Positions 36,261 to 47,586 of a stretch of DNA of 64,000 nucleotides are shown here, in pieces (positions within the stretch are counted from its first letter, which is position 1; every line of letters starts with the position of its first letter). Source of the DNA: Sipunculus nudus. Taxonomy: Eukaryota; Annelida; Sipuncula; Golfingiida; Sipunculidae. Both the position numbers and the translations under genes were made by a program. Location: the NCBI GenBank assembly GCA_026874595.1, contig CM049311.1, positions 63,637,453 through 63,701,452 of the forward strand. Direction: 5' to 3'. Below the pieces are notes generated by a model. That model saw only the letters and a list, made by a program, of their open reading frames with translations. It was not told the DNA's origin and made no database searches.

Positions 36261-38640
36261 TCCCTAAAAAATAACTGTAGTGTAAGCTTTGTTAATCTGA
36301 AAAAAAATATCCATGAAGTTTTAATATTATATAATAAGATTTTATTGCAAAATTTATGCCAAAGAAAATTTTGTAGAATAACATATAAAATTCTTCAGAA
36401 GCCATCATTTTAGGCAGTAGAAAAAAGTTCCTTAAAAATCATTGTAAATAATATTCTTTACAAGAAGTAATGGTTATTTGATATTCCAAGAAATTCATGG
36501 AGAATGTTTGTTCACAAAGCACCAGTTTCAGGCTTACACAGTGCTCAGATCAAGTTGTCTTTCAGTTTGTTTTTCTAGTCGGCTGCCCCTGCTTTAAACA
36601 ATAGAATAGCTGCACAACTTATGGATTTGACTTGTTCATTCAAGGAAGAGGTAAGATCAAATCGCTGTAAGAAGAGAAAAACAACTTCTCTACTGTGAAG
36701 ATAGTCTTTTATGGATTTTTATTTATGGTAATATGCACAACTTGATCAAAGCCCAATTTGTTGACCCAGCAGATAAAACGGTGAATGCTCCAGTAAATTG
36801 GTTTCTAATGGGCCTAAGAATTCAGCCATGGAAAACCATAATTAAATTGCTTTAGCTTATAGAAGAAGTTGAAGAATTTGCTTTTTTGATTTATGTAGAA
36901 ACTCAGGGTAATATCAGGGTGAAGACATTGTTCCTGTGAGCCCTTTTTGCTAGTAAAAGTTCCTCTCTGATCTGACAGGTTTGGTTTTATTAAGTTGCTG
37001 TTATATTGAAATATCTGTTTTACTACAAGTAAAAAATGATTTTCCTGCACGGAATAATTTAGGAAGGAAGACAGACTCAAAATTTGCAGTGTAGAAAGCG
37101 TTTTCTGGAAAATTTTGACATTTAGTTACGTCAGTTATCTATCATGCCTAAAGCACAATTGAAAGCATTAAACACTTATTGTTACGTAAATAAAATAAAA
37201 TGAGTAAAGTTATATAATCGTTTGTATTATAAACAACCTTCATTAAGACTGGTGTGCTGAATCCAACTTATTTTCCAGACTTGTTGCAAATTCAGAATTT
37301 TGTTAAAACTTCATATAAAAACTATATTATATACATTTGATCAACAACTACTCCAAAATATTAAAGTTTGATAAAGCTATGTTCATGTAATAAACATGTT
37401 AAAAAAATCATAACTTGTCTTGCCAGTATAGCTAGTGTAGGTGCTGTCTCTTTTGTTAGCTACCGTTTGTTGTTGGTGGATGAATATCGACAAAGAGAGG
37501 TTAGTTAGTGAGCGGTCCATGTGAAGTCACACAAGGGTATAGATGTTCATATAGCTGTCTATTAAGAATATATTTCCTACAGTTTGTGGTGGGAGAGCAG
37601 AACAATTATGTAGAGCTAGGTAAACAAGGTGTACTGTTGAGCTAAAATGAAAAAAATATAATTCACTTCAACCCAGCTAGACCAGTTTAATCTACATGTA
37701 TGTTCATATAAATAGAAATTCTGCTGTCAAAAATGATAGTTAAAGAAATGTTTTCTTCAATATTACTTTTGTTGGCAATTTTATTGATTGGTACAAGCAA
37801 TTTTCTTTTTTGCTTTTGTCCTGTGAGAATTGTCTGTGTACATCTTTTGTTTGTATGCAAAAAGATATCAAATGTTTAGTGATATTGAGTAAATTGTGTT
37901 AAGGAAAATGATCCTATGTATGGAAACTGGAGGAAATTGATGTCATACCATCCAGGAAATTTGTTAAAGACTTTGCTGTACTAAAGGAGAAGCCATCTAT
38001 TTGAATCCATCCCATGCTGAGTCTGGTTATCATTATGTACAGCTATAACAACTATCATACATGATTTGACGTCAAGTTACATTTAATAGACTGTAATTGT
38101 CAGCATGTTTCAGACGTTGCAGATACTGGTAGTATCAAATATTCATGGATACCATGCAGTAAAAGAATGTGCAAGGACATTCATGTCTCAATCAGTTGAA
38201 TTTGGGCCTAAAGGTTATGAGAAATCAACAAGGTACCTGCAATAATGTGTAATTATTACCTCATAACTTCCAAGAATGCAGTGCTTTAATTAATTTGCGC
38301 AGGATTGTTTGTTTGGAACCTGTATAGATGAGTACTTCCAGTGGACACAGGATTCTCACCTGTAAAATAGTGTATAAACAATCCCAGAACAGATGATTTG
38401 TTCATAGTACCTCACGTGCACTCTTTCTTTAATAGATGCTTTTAATTTTATGATCAGCCTTAGAAGGGGGTATATATGGCTTTAACAGTGCTTTCAGATA
38501 TTATAGAAACCTTCCATGAAATTATGAAATCCTGTTACAGTCCCGTCCCAGCTATGTTTCATTACGAGTAGTGTTGCTGGTACCCCCTGTTGTCTGGTAC
38601 AGCCTCTTGTGTCTGTCAGTCAGTCAGTCCAGTCAGGCGG
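36261..38640. other. Intron-like sequence, no supported gene
   Basis: AT-rich sequence with no repeats of note. A minus-strand 88-codon frame at 36814-37080 is Lys/Phe/Asn-rich in the way expected of AT-rich non-coding DNA. Confidence 0.5.
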
Positions 38641-38686
38641 TCATCTCGGGTTATCCCATTTAGCTATTTTGAGGAATATCACAGTA

Positions 38687-38811
38687 AATGACCCAAGGAG
38701 ACCTGACGTCCAAACCAAACACTCTGGCAGGTCCTGTGGCCCAGTATCCAGGGCAGTGAAGAACTGACAGAGCCAGATGCCGAACCTTGGACTATGCTGG
38801 AGATCACTGAT
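38687..38811 (+). CDS. Candidate exon ending at a good donor
   Basis: The frame is open from a stop at about 38704 to CACTGAT|gtaagg at about 38812 and ends with a polar, protein-like stretch (SIQGSEELTEPDAEPWTMLE then ITD). The acceptor is weak (cccagtatccag is the best candidate), and the opposite strand is also open over the same interval (60 codons). Reported because the donor and composition are good, but chance remains likely. Confidence 0.18.
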
Positions 38812-38841
38812 GTAAGGGGACACTGTGTTGATATAGTGTCT

Positions 38842-39051
38842 TTAATAAACAACTGTCTGGCATGCTTCGGTAATGGTGAGAGGGCCTGATCTGTCCACGA
38901 GCTGGTGGATCAGCTGAGCGATACTGGTGATATTTACACTGTTCAGTGTACACTGGTATGGGAATGATTCTTCTTGATCTTGTTGAGACTGATAGGATTT
39001 CCTAAGAATGTTCATTGTAGAAATTGGCACACATAATTGTTGTGGTGGCAT
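38842..39051 (-). CDS. Unassigned 69-codon ORF
   Basis: The minus-strand frame starts MPPQQLCVPISTMNILRKSY and ends in an amphipathic, protein-like stretch (SIAQLIHQLVDRSGPLTITE) before a TAA. It is Gln/Ser-rich and has neither signal peptide nor recognised domain. No splice sites clearly bound it and there is no known neighbour on this strand. Chance is possible; its amino-acid make-up is less AT-driven than that of most frames here. Confidence 0.2.
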   Translation of the reverse strand: MPPQQLCVPISTMNILRKSYQSQQDQEESFPYQCTLNSVNITSIAQLIHQLVDRSGPLTITEACQTVVY

Positions 39052-39585
39052 TCATGGATGTGCAAATATTCCTTGCTTGGATCACACTGATATGACAAAT
39101 TTTATACATAATTGAGGAATTTCTGTTTTATCACAAACAAAGTCCTAGACTGTATTTCTATCAATGTGAGATTTATATGTACAGATTTTAAAAAAATTTG
39201 TTAAAATTGATAAATAACTTTATCTATTACATTGTACATGAAGATATCTGTCAGATATATGTAAATAAAAGCAGAACTATCTGGGGTTTTAATAAATAAA
39301 TACCAAATAAAAACCTAAGGTGACTGCAGCATATGTGTGTGGTCATAGTGCATTTATTTATTTTCAATATATCAGTAAATCATGTGATTTACAGAACTTT
39401 CAGAAGTGACACCTCTCACCTGTACTGCAAAAAGTCTTCAACTTCATTAAGTTTTATAGATAATTAGTTTTTACTATGCATTTAGGCTGTCATTGCTTTT
39501 ATTAAGATATTAAACAAAGACTGATAACATAAACAGTAGTTATATTTATATGTATAGTTATATGTATAGACATAAATTTATCCTC

Positions 39586-39589
<4 letters not shown>

Positions 39590-39662
<73 letters not shown>
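39590..39662. repeat. (TA)36 microsatellite
   Basis: An uninterrupted TA dinucleotide array of about 73 bp. It produces apparent Ile/Tyr repeats on the minus strand that are not genes. Confidence 0.97.
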
Positions 39663-39665
<3 letters not shown>

Positions 39666-40548
39666 ATATAAATGGTCAAATTGGCAACATACCTTGACAT
39701 GACATTTACAGTTACATGAAAATGAATCTCTGTGCCAACCTGACCACAGCCCCATCCTTTGCCTGCAGCTTTGTTTGAAATGCAGAGTATTGGTCTAGAG
39801 ATTTTTCTTTGAGCAAGAGCTGCGTTTTCCATGGCAGGTAAAATCATGGTTTATATCTGAAGTCTGAACATAAATCCATGTAAGTTCCTTTTCAGAGTCT
39901 GCCTCAGTAGGCATGATGGCAAGGTTTATGTTGGAGATAATCAAATACTTATACATTGAGATGCTGTCTGAATATCTTGTGGTATTTGGCTCTCTTGTAA
40001 TTTGATTTTTTCTGAATTTCTTGTGGTGTTTTTAGTAATAAGCTATTGTGTCTATTCAGGGACAAACAGAAAACACAACTTGAGTTCACAGTTAATCCAA
40101 GCCAAATGATGACATTTAGAACAAGGCTATATTTAAAACAGAATTGTGTCCACAGGGTTCGTACGCACCTTGAAAACCTTGAAAAGTGCTTGAATTTAGT
40201 CATTTCAATTTCAAGGGCTTGAAAAGTGCTTCAAAAGAGAGAGTGGTTGGGAAAAGTGCTTGAAAAATAAAATTTTGTGAAAGAGTTTGGTGTATGTTGT
40301 GTGTATGTATACCTGGTATTTTAATTTCGACTTTCGGGCGTCTCTACGTCAATCAAATGTATGAAATAGAATTAACCCGATCGTGGATGAATGAGACTGG
40401 GCAGTAAAAGTGACGATGTAACAAGTTAACATACGAGGGTATTAACCATGTTTATTATCAAATAGTAAGTGAGCTGCTTTACTGAAAAGATCATGGAGAT
40501 TTCCCCAGAGGTACGTATAAAAGCTCTTTAAAACCCACGGTTTGCGTT

Positions 40549-41944
40549 TTTAGCTCAGCTGACTATAAGTCATCTGAGCTATAGTCATGGTCCATTGTCC
40601 GTCGTCCGTCTGTCTGTCCGTCCGTCCGTAGATGTGGCACACATAAGGATTTCAGCTTTTAAGTTTAGAAAGCTGAAAGAAATTAGCCAAAAATTGTAGC
40701 TTTTATTAATGTTTTTATGAGACCCTGTCAGACTTTGGCTCTCTCAAGCCCCTCTTGAGTCACCTGTATGTTGACCTTGTTGAACTTTCAGCAAATTATG
40801 CATGCTTGTGGCGAGGCATACATGGGAATCCAGGCAGCTTATGGCCAGCCACAGTTGATCCAGGTGTCCAACCCAACTCATCTAGTAGTTTTAACCAACT
40901 ACATAACAATAAACAATAAATTAATAAATTTTTATTGGTTTTTAATAAAAAATTAAAGAAAAATAGAAAAGGAATTTTTTAGTTTATAATAACAGGAAAT
41001 TAACTTGCAGTTACTGATGATATAAGAATCTTGTATCGATGGATAGAATGTCACATATTCCAAATAACAACATGCAGTCACCTATGGTATTTTTCAGTTC
41101 AATTTTAATGATAAAGAAGTAAATCATATCATTCATTACTAATCATTAGGGATCATATGATGGAAAAAAATGATAGACAAAGATGCAGTTGATAATATTA
41201 ATCTAGATTCCTACTGTGTCTAGTGTGTACATTGATGTGAAATTAGTCCAAAATTAATTTATTACAGTTATTTTTTAATATAAATAAAAGCCATAAAACC
41301 AGGTACTTATGATCATTATTTAAATGTGTGAATTTTGTATATTCTGGATTCTCAACATCATTGTTTGGTGAAAACTGAATAAATACCAGACATGGTGCGA
41401 ATACTTTGTAATTGTATTTAAATACGAATATGATTATGTACTCCATTATAAAATTTCTTGCATAAAGAATGGGAATTCAGGTAAAAATGAAAGTATATGA
41501 ATACCAGTGCAAATACTTTCAAAATGTATTCATGAATGCATTCATGAATATATTCTTTAATATTATTTTAATAATCATTTCAGTTATATTTCATTTAAAA
41601 AAATCATATGATTCTCTTATTATTTTTAATAAAAATTATATTTGGGACAATATTTGGAATTTTTTTTTAATTAATAGTTAAACCCTTATATATTCTGCTT
41701 ATAAGTTATATGGCCAAGTCAAAATCTGTGTGACAATAGTACTCCATTTGTTAATAAAATAAATGAAATCAATCCTCTTCCCTGTCTCCAAAGGTACTAT
41801 CAAAATCATACATAAGCAAAACAACAACAACTCATAATACAGCTTATATTTATTACCACACAAAACCAGCATGTGCTTCATTTCTAAATATTATTTTTTA
41901 ATCATATATAACAGCTGAGAGTCGTGACCCATAGGTCCCTTGTT
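40549..41944 (+). mobile_element. CCGT-head repeat family, copy B (1.4 kb, internally deleted)
   Basis: It has the same palindromic head as copy A (from 40552), a short CCGT array, and the same tail cagctgagagtcgtgacccа-type ending at 41944. After gatgtggcac it jumps directly to sequence that in copy C lies about 1.2 kb further on (48917). The rest is about 95% or more identical to copy C by eye. It is nested in the CAGGGTTC transposon, so it inserted later. Non-coding: its longest shared frame with copy C shows only replacement differences. Confidence 0.82.
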
Positions 41945-42164
41945 TTTTTATCTTGGTACCTGCGCATTCCACGTGTACGCGCTGAGATCATCATTTGTTA
42001 GCTCCCTAAGACCACTGATCAGCGAAATACATTTTACACGCGGGGTCAAACCAATTAAGGATAAATACTGTTTGTCTGTAATAGGTTAAGGTGTTTGGCA
42101 GGTACTGACGTATATTCACATACTTGTGCGTCAGTTTGTAAAAAGCTGGGATGAATGTTGGAAA

Positions 42165-42482
42165 TCACATTTTTGTTGCGATGTGATAGCCGTTTGTTAG
42201 CATAGTACGCTGGCAGTTTAAAGAGTGATATACAACTTCCAGCATCGGCCCCCTCCTTGCCCTGCATAACGATTCCATAAAGCTCGCCAATAAGAGTTTT
42301 TTTTTTAAATAAGATTTCACATTGTTAGTTTTAATCAAATATTTGACAGGTTTGAATAGAAATTTGGCTGCGTCTGTGATCGTTAGATCAAAGCCTTTAC
42401 AGGTGTTGCCCGGCCATTTGTTGACACGTGCGGCCTTGACTTGGCGGTAAACGGCAGAAAACTTGTGCACGTAGGTCGTCAT
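42165..42482 (-). CDS. Unassigned 105-codon ORF inside the transposon
   Basis: The frame begins MTTYVHKFSAVYRQVKAARV and is basic in its first 60 residues (Lys/Arg-rich, ending in three Lys coded by an A run). At the A run (plus strand 42297-42306, ten T) the neighbouring frame takes over just as plausibly: TLIGELYGIVMQGKEGADAG and on for about 80 codons to a stop near 42055. A one-base slip in the run would therefore give a protein of about 140 residues. The region is CpG-containing, unlike the flanking repeat. It may be the decayed coding part of the host transposon or a captured gene fragment. I recognise no domain. Confidence 0.3.
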   Translation of the reverse strand: MTTYVHKFSAVYRQVKAARVNKWPGNTCKGFDLTITDAAKFLFKPVKYLIKTNNVKSYLKKKLLLASFMESLCRARRGPMLEVVYHSLNCQRTMLTNGYHIATKM

Positions 42483-43222
42483 ATTAAACGTGCAGATACG
42501 AAGTTTGACTAGTATTGTTTTGAATAATTTGATAATACTATACCCAAATACCGTATACGGGTAAAATATTACAGGCTTTCATTGATTTTTTTGCCGTTGG
42601 AAACTTGAATGAATATCCCAAACAATCGCCGAACTGTCAGAGTTTTTCGGCACCCCTTCTGCCGGAAGTCGGCAAATCAGAGATCCCTATTCAAGATATT
42701 ATAGGTTTTAGGCCAAAGATGAGTGATCATTTTGAATGTAAAGTTAAAAAATTGGTCATTGTGTTTTAAACCGTGACTGGCTATACCAAAGGGTAAATCA
42801 CTAGCGCTTCAATTGCTGTTGGTGTAGATTTCGGTTAAATTTGTTACTTTTCTGAGTCATTTCCATATATCTATTACTTATTTTACATTTCCTAGCCTTT
42901 TTATCACACTATATGGTCCATATCATTATAAATATTATTTTGCATTTTGTGTTACAAGCCTTCCAATGTTGGCAACATGCATGGGTGAAGGTGCACTGAC
43001 CGTCCATAAATTTTGATGTCCTTGAAAATACTTTTCAAGTCCTTGAAAAGTGCTTGAAATTTTTCTCATGATAAGTGTATGAACCCTGTGTCCATTATGG
43101 AACAAACAAAAGACATGACTAATGAGTTCTTAGTTGATTGACAAGCTAAAAGATGACATTCAGAAGGAGGCTTTATTTTAAAATGGCAAAGTGTGGAACC
43201 TTAAACATGGGAGTATGGCGCC

Positions 43223-43290
43223 TGTAGATATACCATACTATAACATTAACTATATACTATAACTGTAGATATACCATACTATAACATTTT
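43223..43290. repeat. Short direct repeat, two copies
   Basis: The sequence tgtagatataccatactata occurs at 43223 and again at 43264, separated by a partial third fragment. Confidence 0.85.
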
Positions 43291-46017
43291 TGTCTGTAGA
43301 GATTAGAAACACCATGATAGATTAAGATACAAATTCATTCAAATATTAATATACTGTTGGACATTCCAGTCACCACCATTTACTGGAAATAGAGTGGTGC
43401 CTTTATTTGAGTGATACTTAAGGGACCTAAATCTCCAATGTATATGGAACCTTCATAAGAGTGCGAGATATCATATTAAGGGAGAACTTAATTCCTATAA
43501 TATGTGTTTTCCCTGTTCAGAGTATTATTGTGTATACAACATGCAAAGTCATACAGTACATTAATGGTAATATCATTAAGTATGTATCACACCAATGTAC
43601 CAATTGATCTGAACTTGGCCTTGGTATTGCATCACTCATCTAGGAGTCATTTATGAGCAACATGTTCTCCCAAGAAACATTGATTCAGGGTGACACATTT
43701 TTCATACATTTAAAGGTTAAATGAAAGCTATTATGAATTATAAAAAAATCCCAGTTTTCAGTAGTTTGTTGACATAAATAACCCTGCAGTACTCCTAACA
43801 AGCTAAGATAATAAATTAAAAGTTATAGTGGCGCTGCTTATTCTTGTGTCATATTTTTGACTGTACAAGATTTACCATATTACTTTTTATCTAGAGAGGA
43901 TTTTGTTGTTTAAATCTAGGTTGCAATCACAGTGTCAAATCAGTGTCAAATCAATTGCTTTTTGCATGCATACAAGCTGCTACTGCAGTGTCAGCCTTTT
44001 TGTATGCAATTAAACATTTTCATGTCAAACCTGGAGCTTGCAGCATCTTCAAGCGGTACATTGCCAAGGAAGTCTTTGATCATATATTTGATTGGCAGTA
44101 TGAGTTTATAACGTTATTGCTATTAGTCACTCCTTGGCCTGCAATCAGTGGTTGCCATGGAAACCTCAGGGATATACGGACACATATACATGGAAATAAT
44201 GTGATTCTCCATCTTGTCATATTTACAAGTTACCCCTGAGTAGATGTCAACAGCTAATATGGCTCCACTATACACAATTATCAGCTGTCAGTATATCACT
44301 GGTAAACATTCCCCATGGGGCCCCTTTATCTGTAAGCCATTGTTTATCAAATTACCATACACTTGTCAAAGAGACTGTATAACAGCCAAGAAACGACTGC
44401 TATTCCCAGCTCGCAGCAACATATTGACAGATTAACAGTCAGCCAAGGAAGGATTTTAGAAGGTATCCCTGAACTGCGATAATGGAACACAAACAACAAA
44501 ACTGCAGGTCCTGTCATGTCAGCCATCATTGGGTGACAATGGAAGATATTATGGACAAAATGGGATCAGGGTAATTTGTCCAAGGAATATCTTCAGGGAA
44601 TAATTGGTCTGAAGAATATTTGGCCAGAGTAAATTAGTTTCAGTGAAGATAAAAAGTTCTAATCAAGGATATAAATTTGAAATTAGAGGAGCACTGGGTA
44701 TACTGCAAATACCTCCACAGTGACATGACATTAAGGACTGAAGTAAAAAACCTGACTGGGACGGGATGGTTGACATAATCAGTTGTTCACCTTTACGCTG
44801 CTGTACTAGATGTGTCTCAGTGATTCACTGGACCATATATATATATATATACATCTGATGGAACAGTTGCCACTCACATTAACTAATGGAGATTTCTGTG
44901 TGGATGTGAATCAATCATTAAGGATCCAGAGAGGCTATCTGCTTGCAAGAATATTGCATTTCAGTGTAGACAATGACTGGCTGTCTTCCTCTTTACAGGT
45001 TCAACAGACCCTTAGGTTAATATTTTAAACTATGCAGATAGTGCTTGTTGATCAATTTTTATCAGCCAGATTTAATTTGGTAAAATGGGGTTTTATCTTC
45101 TTTTATAATCCCAGCGTGGTCTGAGTCAGGCCATTATTACTTTTATAGGCTCCTTACTGTCCTTTCCCTTGATCATTAATCTAATCCTTAATTATCATTA
45201 ATCCTATACTCTCTAGACAAATGTCCCCAAGATGACTGTTTACTAGATAACAGAATAAAAATCAAGTCATGGGAGGCTTCTTCCCTCTCACAGACCAGGG
45301 TCCATGAACAGATTCAGGGTCAGCATTGTTGAATAGCCCTTTAACTGTGTGATGCAGGAAATCTCTAACCTTATATTTTTACAGTTCCATTAATGGTTGA
45401 CCCCCTAACATGAGTGGTGGTTTAAAAAGAAATCCCTGAAAATCGTTCTTCAACTGATCATTTACCTGTTCATTTCTGATCCTTTTGTGGGATGAAATTT
45501 GAAATATGTGACTTAATCATTTGCTTCAATAATATATTAGAGTAAAATGTACCTGAATTACACATGGGGATATCATAGAAAAAGATTAAATGAACAAATG
45601 AATACTTCAGTACCTTTTTACCTGTCTCTCATAGGATCTTATTATTTAATAAATTAAAATATCCAATACTTCCATGTTCTTTCTTTTTGCCTGATCACCT
45701 GTCCATATGGATCTTCTGACTGGCTCCTGCTTTTCATGTGGACAAAATACTATTCTCTCTGTTTTCAGTTCAAGTGAAATATTTTGTAAGTAAGAATATT
45801 TGGACTGCCTCTTAAATTAGAATTGACAGGAAGGCCCTTTAAAGAATGAGGGTCATATACATGTATATAGGATATGTCTGGTAATGTGATATATATTCCG
45901 TAAGTAATCCTAGGCTTTCGGTGGCAGGATTTGATAATCAACAGTCCTCATTCACAGGCAGGTTCTATGTTGACATGACCGACATGAAGACCAGCAAACC
46001 CACAATTTGTCCCGAGC
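43291..46017. other. Intron-like sequence, no supported gene
   Basis: The plus-strand frame at 43943-44239 begins at a GTG rather than an ATG and has no recognised domain; it is not called. Several ccatgg and catgg words occur but no repeat element stands out. A short TA array lies at 44837-44851. Confidence 0.45.
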
Positions 46018-46347
46018 ATGGCCCTGGTTTTATTTAAGCAACATATATATGTGTGTTTTGGGGAACATTTGCATATGGTGAGTGAATGTGAGGTCCCTGA
46101 GACAGAATGCGTCATCCTGCTGGGCAACATTAGAACATGGCACACATGTATACATTTGGAGGTTATACACCTCACTCAAAAATACACAGACTTATTCGAT
46201 GATTGTACAACCATTTCTAGTTCTAATGGCTGCAGTCAGGTTTCCCAAACACCAAGATCGTGTCATGAAAAAAAACGGCCCAAATCAGTGTGTATCGCTG
46301 TATGTATCATTGTCAGACTTGCTTTCTGCACAGCATGCACAATGTGA
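46018..46347 (+). CDS. Unassigned 109-codon ORF
   Basis: The frame starts MALVLFKQHIYVCFGEHLHM and is Cys- and His-rich with a hydrophobic C-terminal stretch (VCIAVCIIVRLAFCTACTM). A consensus-like donor (gcatatg|gtgagtg) falls after codon 20, so a short first exon is an alternative reading. The codon make-up is not strongly AT-driven. Two other frames are open over parts of the same interval, and no homology is recognised, so chance is a real possibility. Confidence 0.18.
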   Translation: MALVLFKQHIYVCFGEHLHMVSECEVPETECVILLGNIRTWHTCIHLEVIHLTQKYTDLFDDCTTISSSNGCSQVSQTPRSCHEKKRPKSVCIAVCIIVRLAFCTACTM

Positions 46348-46680
46348 TTTATGGTGTACAACACATTAAACTGTGGAGACTACAGTTCATCCAGCTCACA
46401 CGTTGTTACTTGAGAGAGAATTATGATGGATATGTGGACCAATGGAATGCTGTCAGCTGTCATCAACTTTTTACTAAATAAATTATGAAATATTCATAAA
46501 AAGCTTGTCATCCAGAGTTAAGAATATGAAAATTAATGATATTAATGTCTTTAGTTTACCTTTGGCACAGGCTTCAGATATATATTTGTGTGAATATAGT
46601 GCATGATATGTGCATGTCTGTAAATAAATGAAGATCAGGATTCAGTCTGGTCTAAATACTGCTCTACAGACCATTTATTA

Positions 46681-46752
46681 ATGTATGTATATATGTATAT
46701 ATGTATATATGTATATATGTATATATGTATATATGTATATATATATATATAT
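46681..46752. repeat. (GTATATAT)n and (TA)n microsatellite
   Basis: About seven copies of an 8-bp unit pass into a pure TA array. Confidence 0.95.
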
Positions 46753-47586
46753 GGGCATGGCCCACTGACTCAGCTGATTGCATGGTAAAGCATGTCTTTA
46801 TTCAGGCGATATGAGACGGAAATTAAAATCACTACTTCAGCAAAACAGACCCTGTAATTTTGTGTCAGCTGCATGTCTAATAAACATGACAAGGTTCTGG
46901 AAGTATTCCCTGATATTTTGTAACCTACATCATAAAATTGACTTGCAGGGAAGAAATTGACCAACAAATAAAAATACAGAGACACAAGTGTCACATGTAA
47001 TGGCTCAGGGGTTTTAACAGCTCCCCAGCCAGCCTGCTCACCACACTTGTGATTCATGGTGTCTGCATGGTTTAGGAACAATTTCCTCAAGTGGTGTACA
47101 CAACCTCCCGGCCATCAGAACTCACAGGTGTTAAGAAGGAAAAGGCTGGCCATTAAGGATAAGCCTTTAAGGGTGTAGGACATTTTTGGCCTGGAGTGGT
47201 TTAGTGAATAACACTAGGATGTATGGTTACATCCATGGAATCAGGTTAATGGGGTTTATGAATCAATTTGAATTGTTCTGTATTGAATCAAGAAGAATTT
47301 TCCCAGTTTCAGTGCTGTTTTTCCTTCTTTATTTTTCAAAAATGGATTAAAGGATAAGACAGCATAGAGCACATACTAGTGGTGGTTTTATCCCAAATAT
47401 ATTTTTTATATATATTATTTTATTATATTCATTGTATATATATTATATTATTTTTATAATTATATTATTTTATTAATCTATTATTTAAACATATTCAGTG
47501 TTCTCCACTTTGAAAAATTATAGTGAGGTATAGGCAAGTGGTCAATGAGCTTAAATTTGCCAGAGTGGCTTTGCATCATTTCATTA
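46753..47586. other. Intron-like sequence
   Basis: The 106-codon minus-strand frame at 46770-47090 overlaps a plus-strand frame and has no recognised domain. An AT palindrome-rich patch lies at 47395-47490. Confidence 0.45.

Larger units (their letters stand above)
40153..43088. mobile_element. DNA transposon remnant with CAGGGTTC termini and a 6-bp target duplication
   Basis: The left end is cagggttcgtacgcaccttg (40153) and the right end read in reverse from 43088 is cagggttcatacacttatca. Inside both ends are repeated ccttgaaaagtgcttgaa words in mirrored orientation. TGTCCA directly flanks both sides (40147-40152 and 43089-43094). If the last two bases at the right were host DNA, an 8-bp TGTGTCCA duplication would also fit, as for hAT elements. 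Copy B of the CCGT-head family is nested inside; without it the element is about 1.5 kb. No full transposase is present; a 105-codon minus-strand ORF at 42165-42482 is the only notable frame. Confidence 0.75.

Noticed and set aside
39558-39847. Minus-strand ORFs with long Ile/Tyr repeats
   Set aside because: They are translations of the (TA)36 microsatellite.
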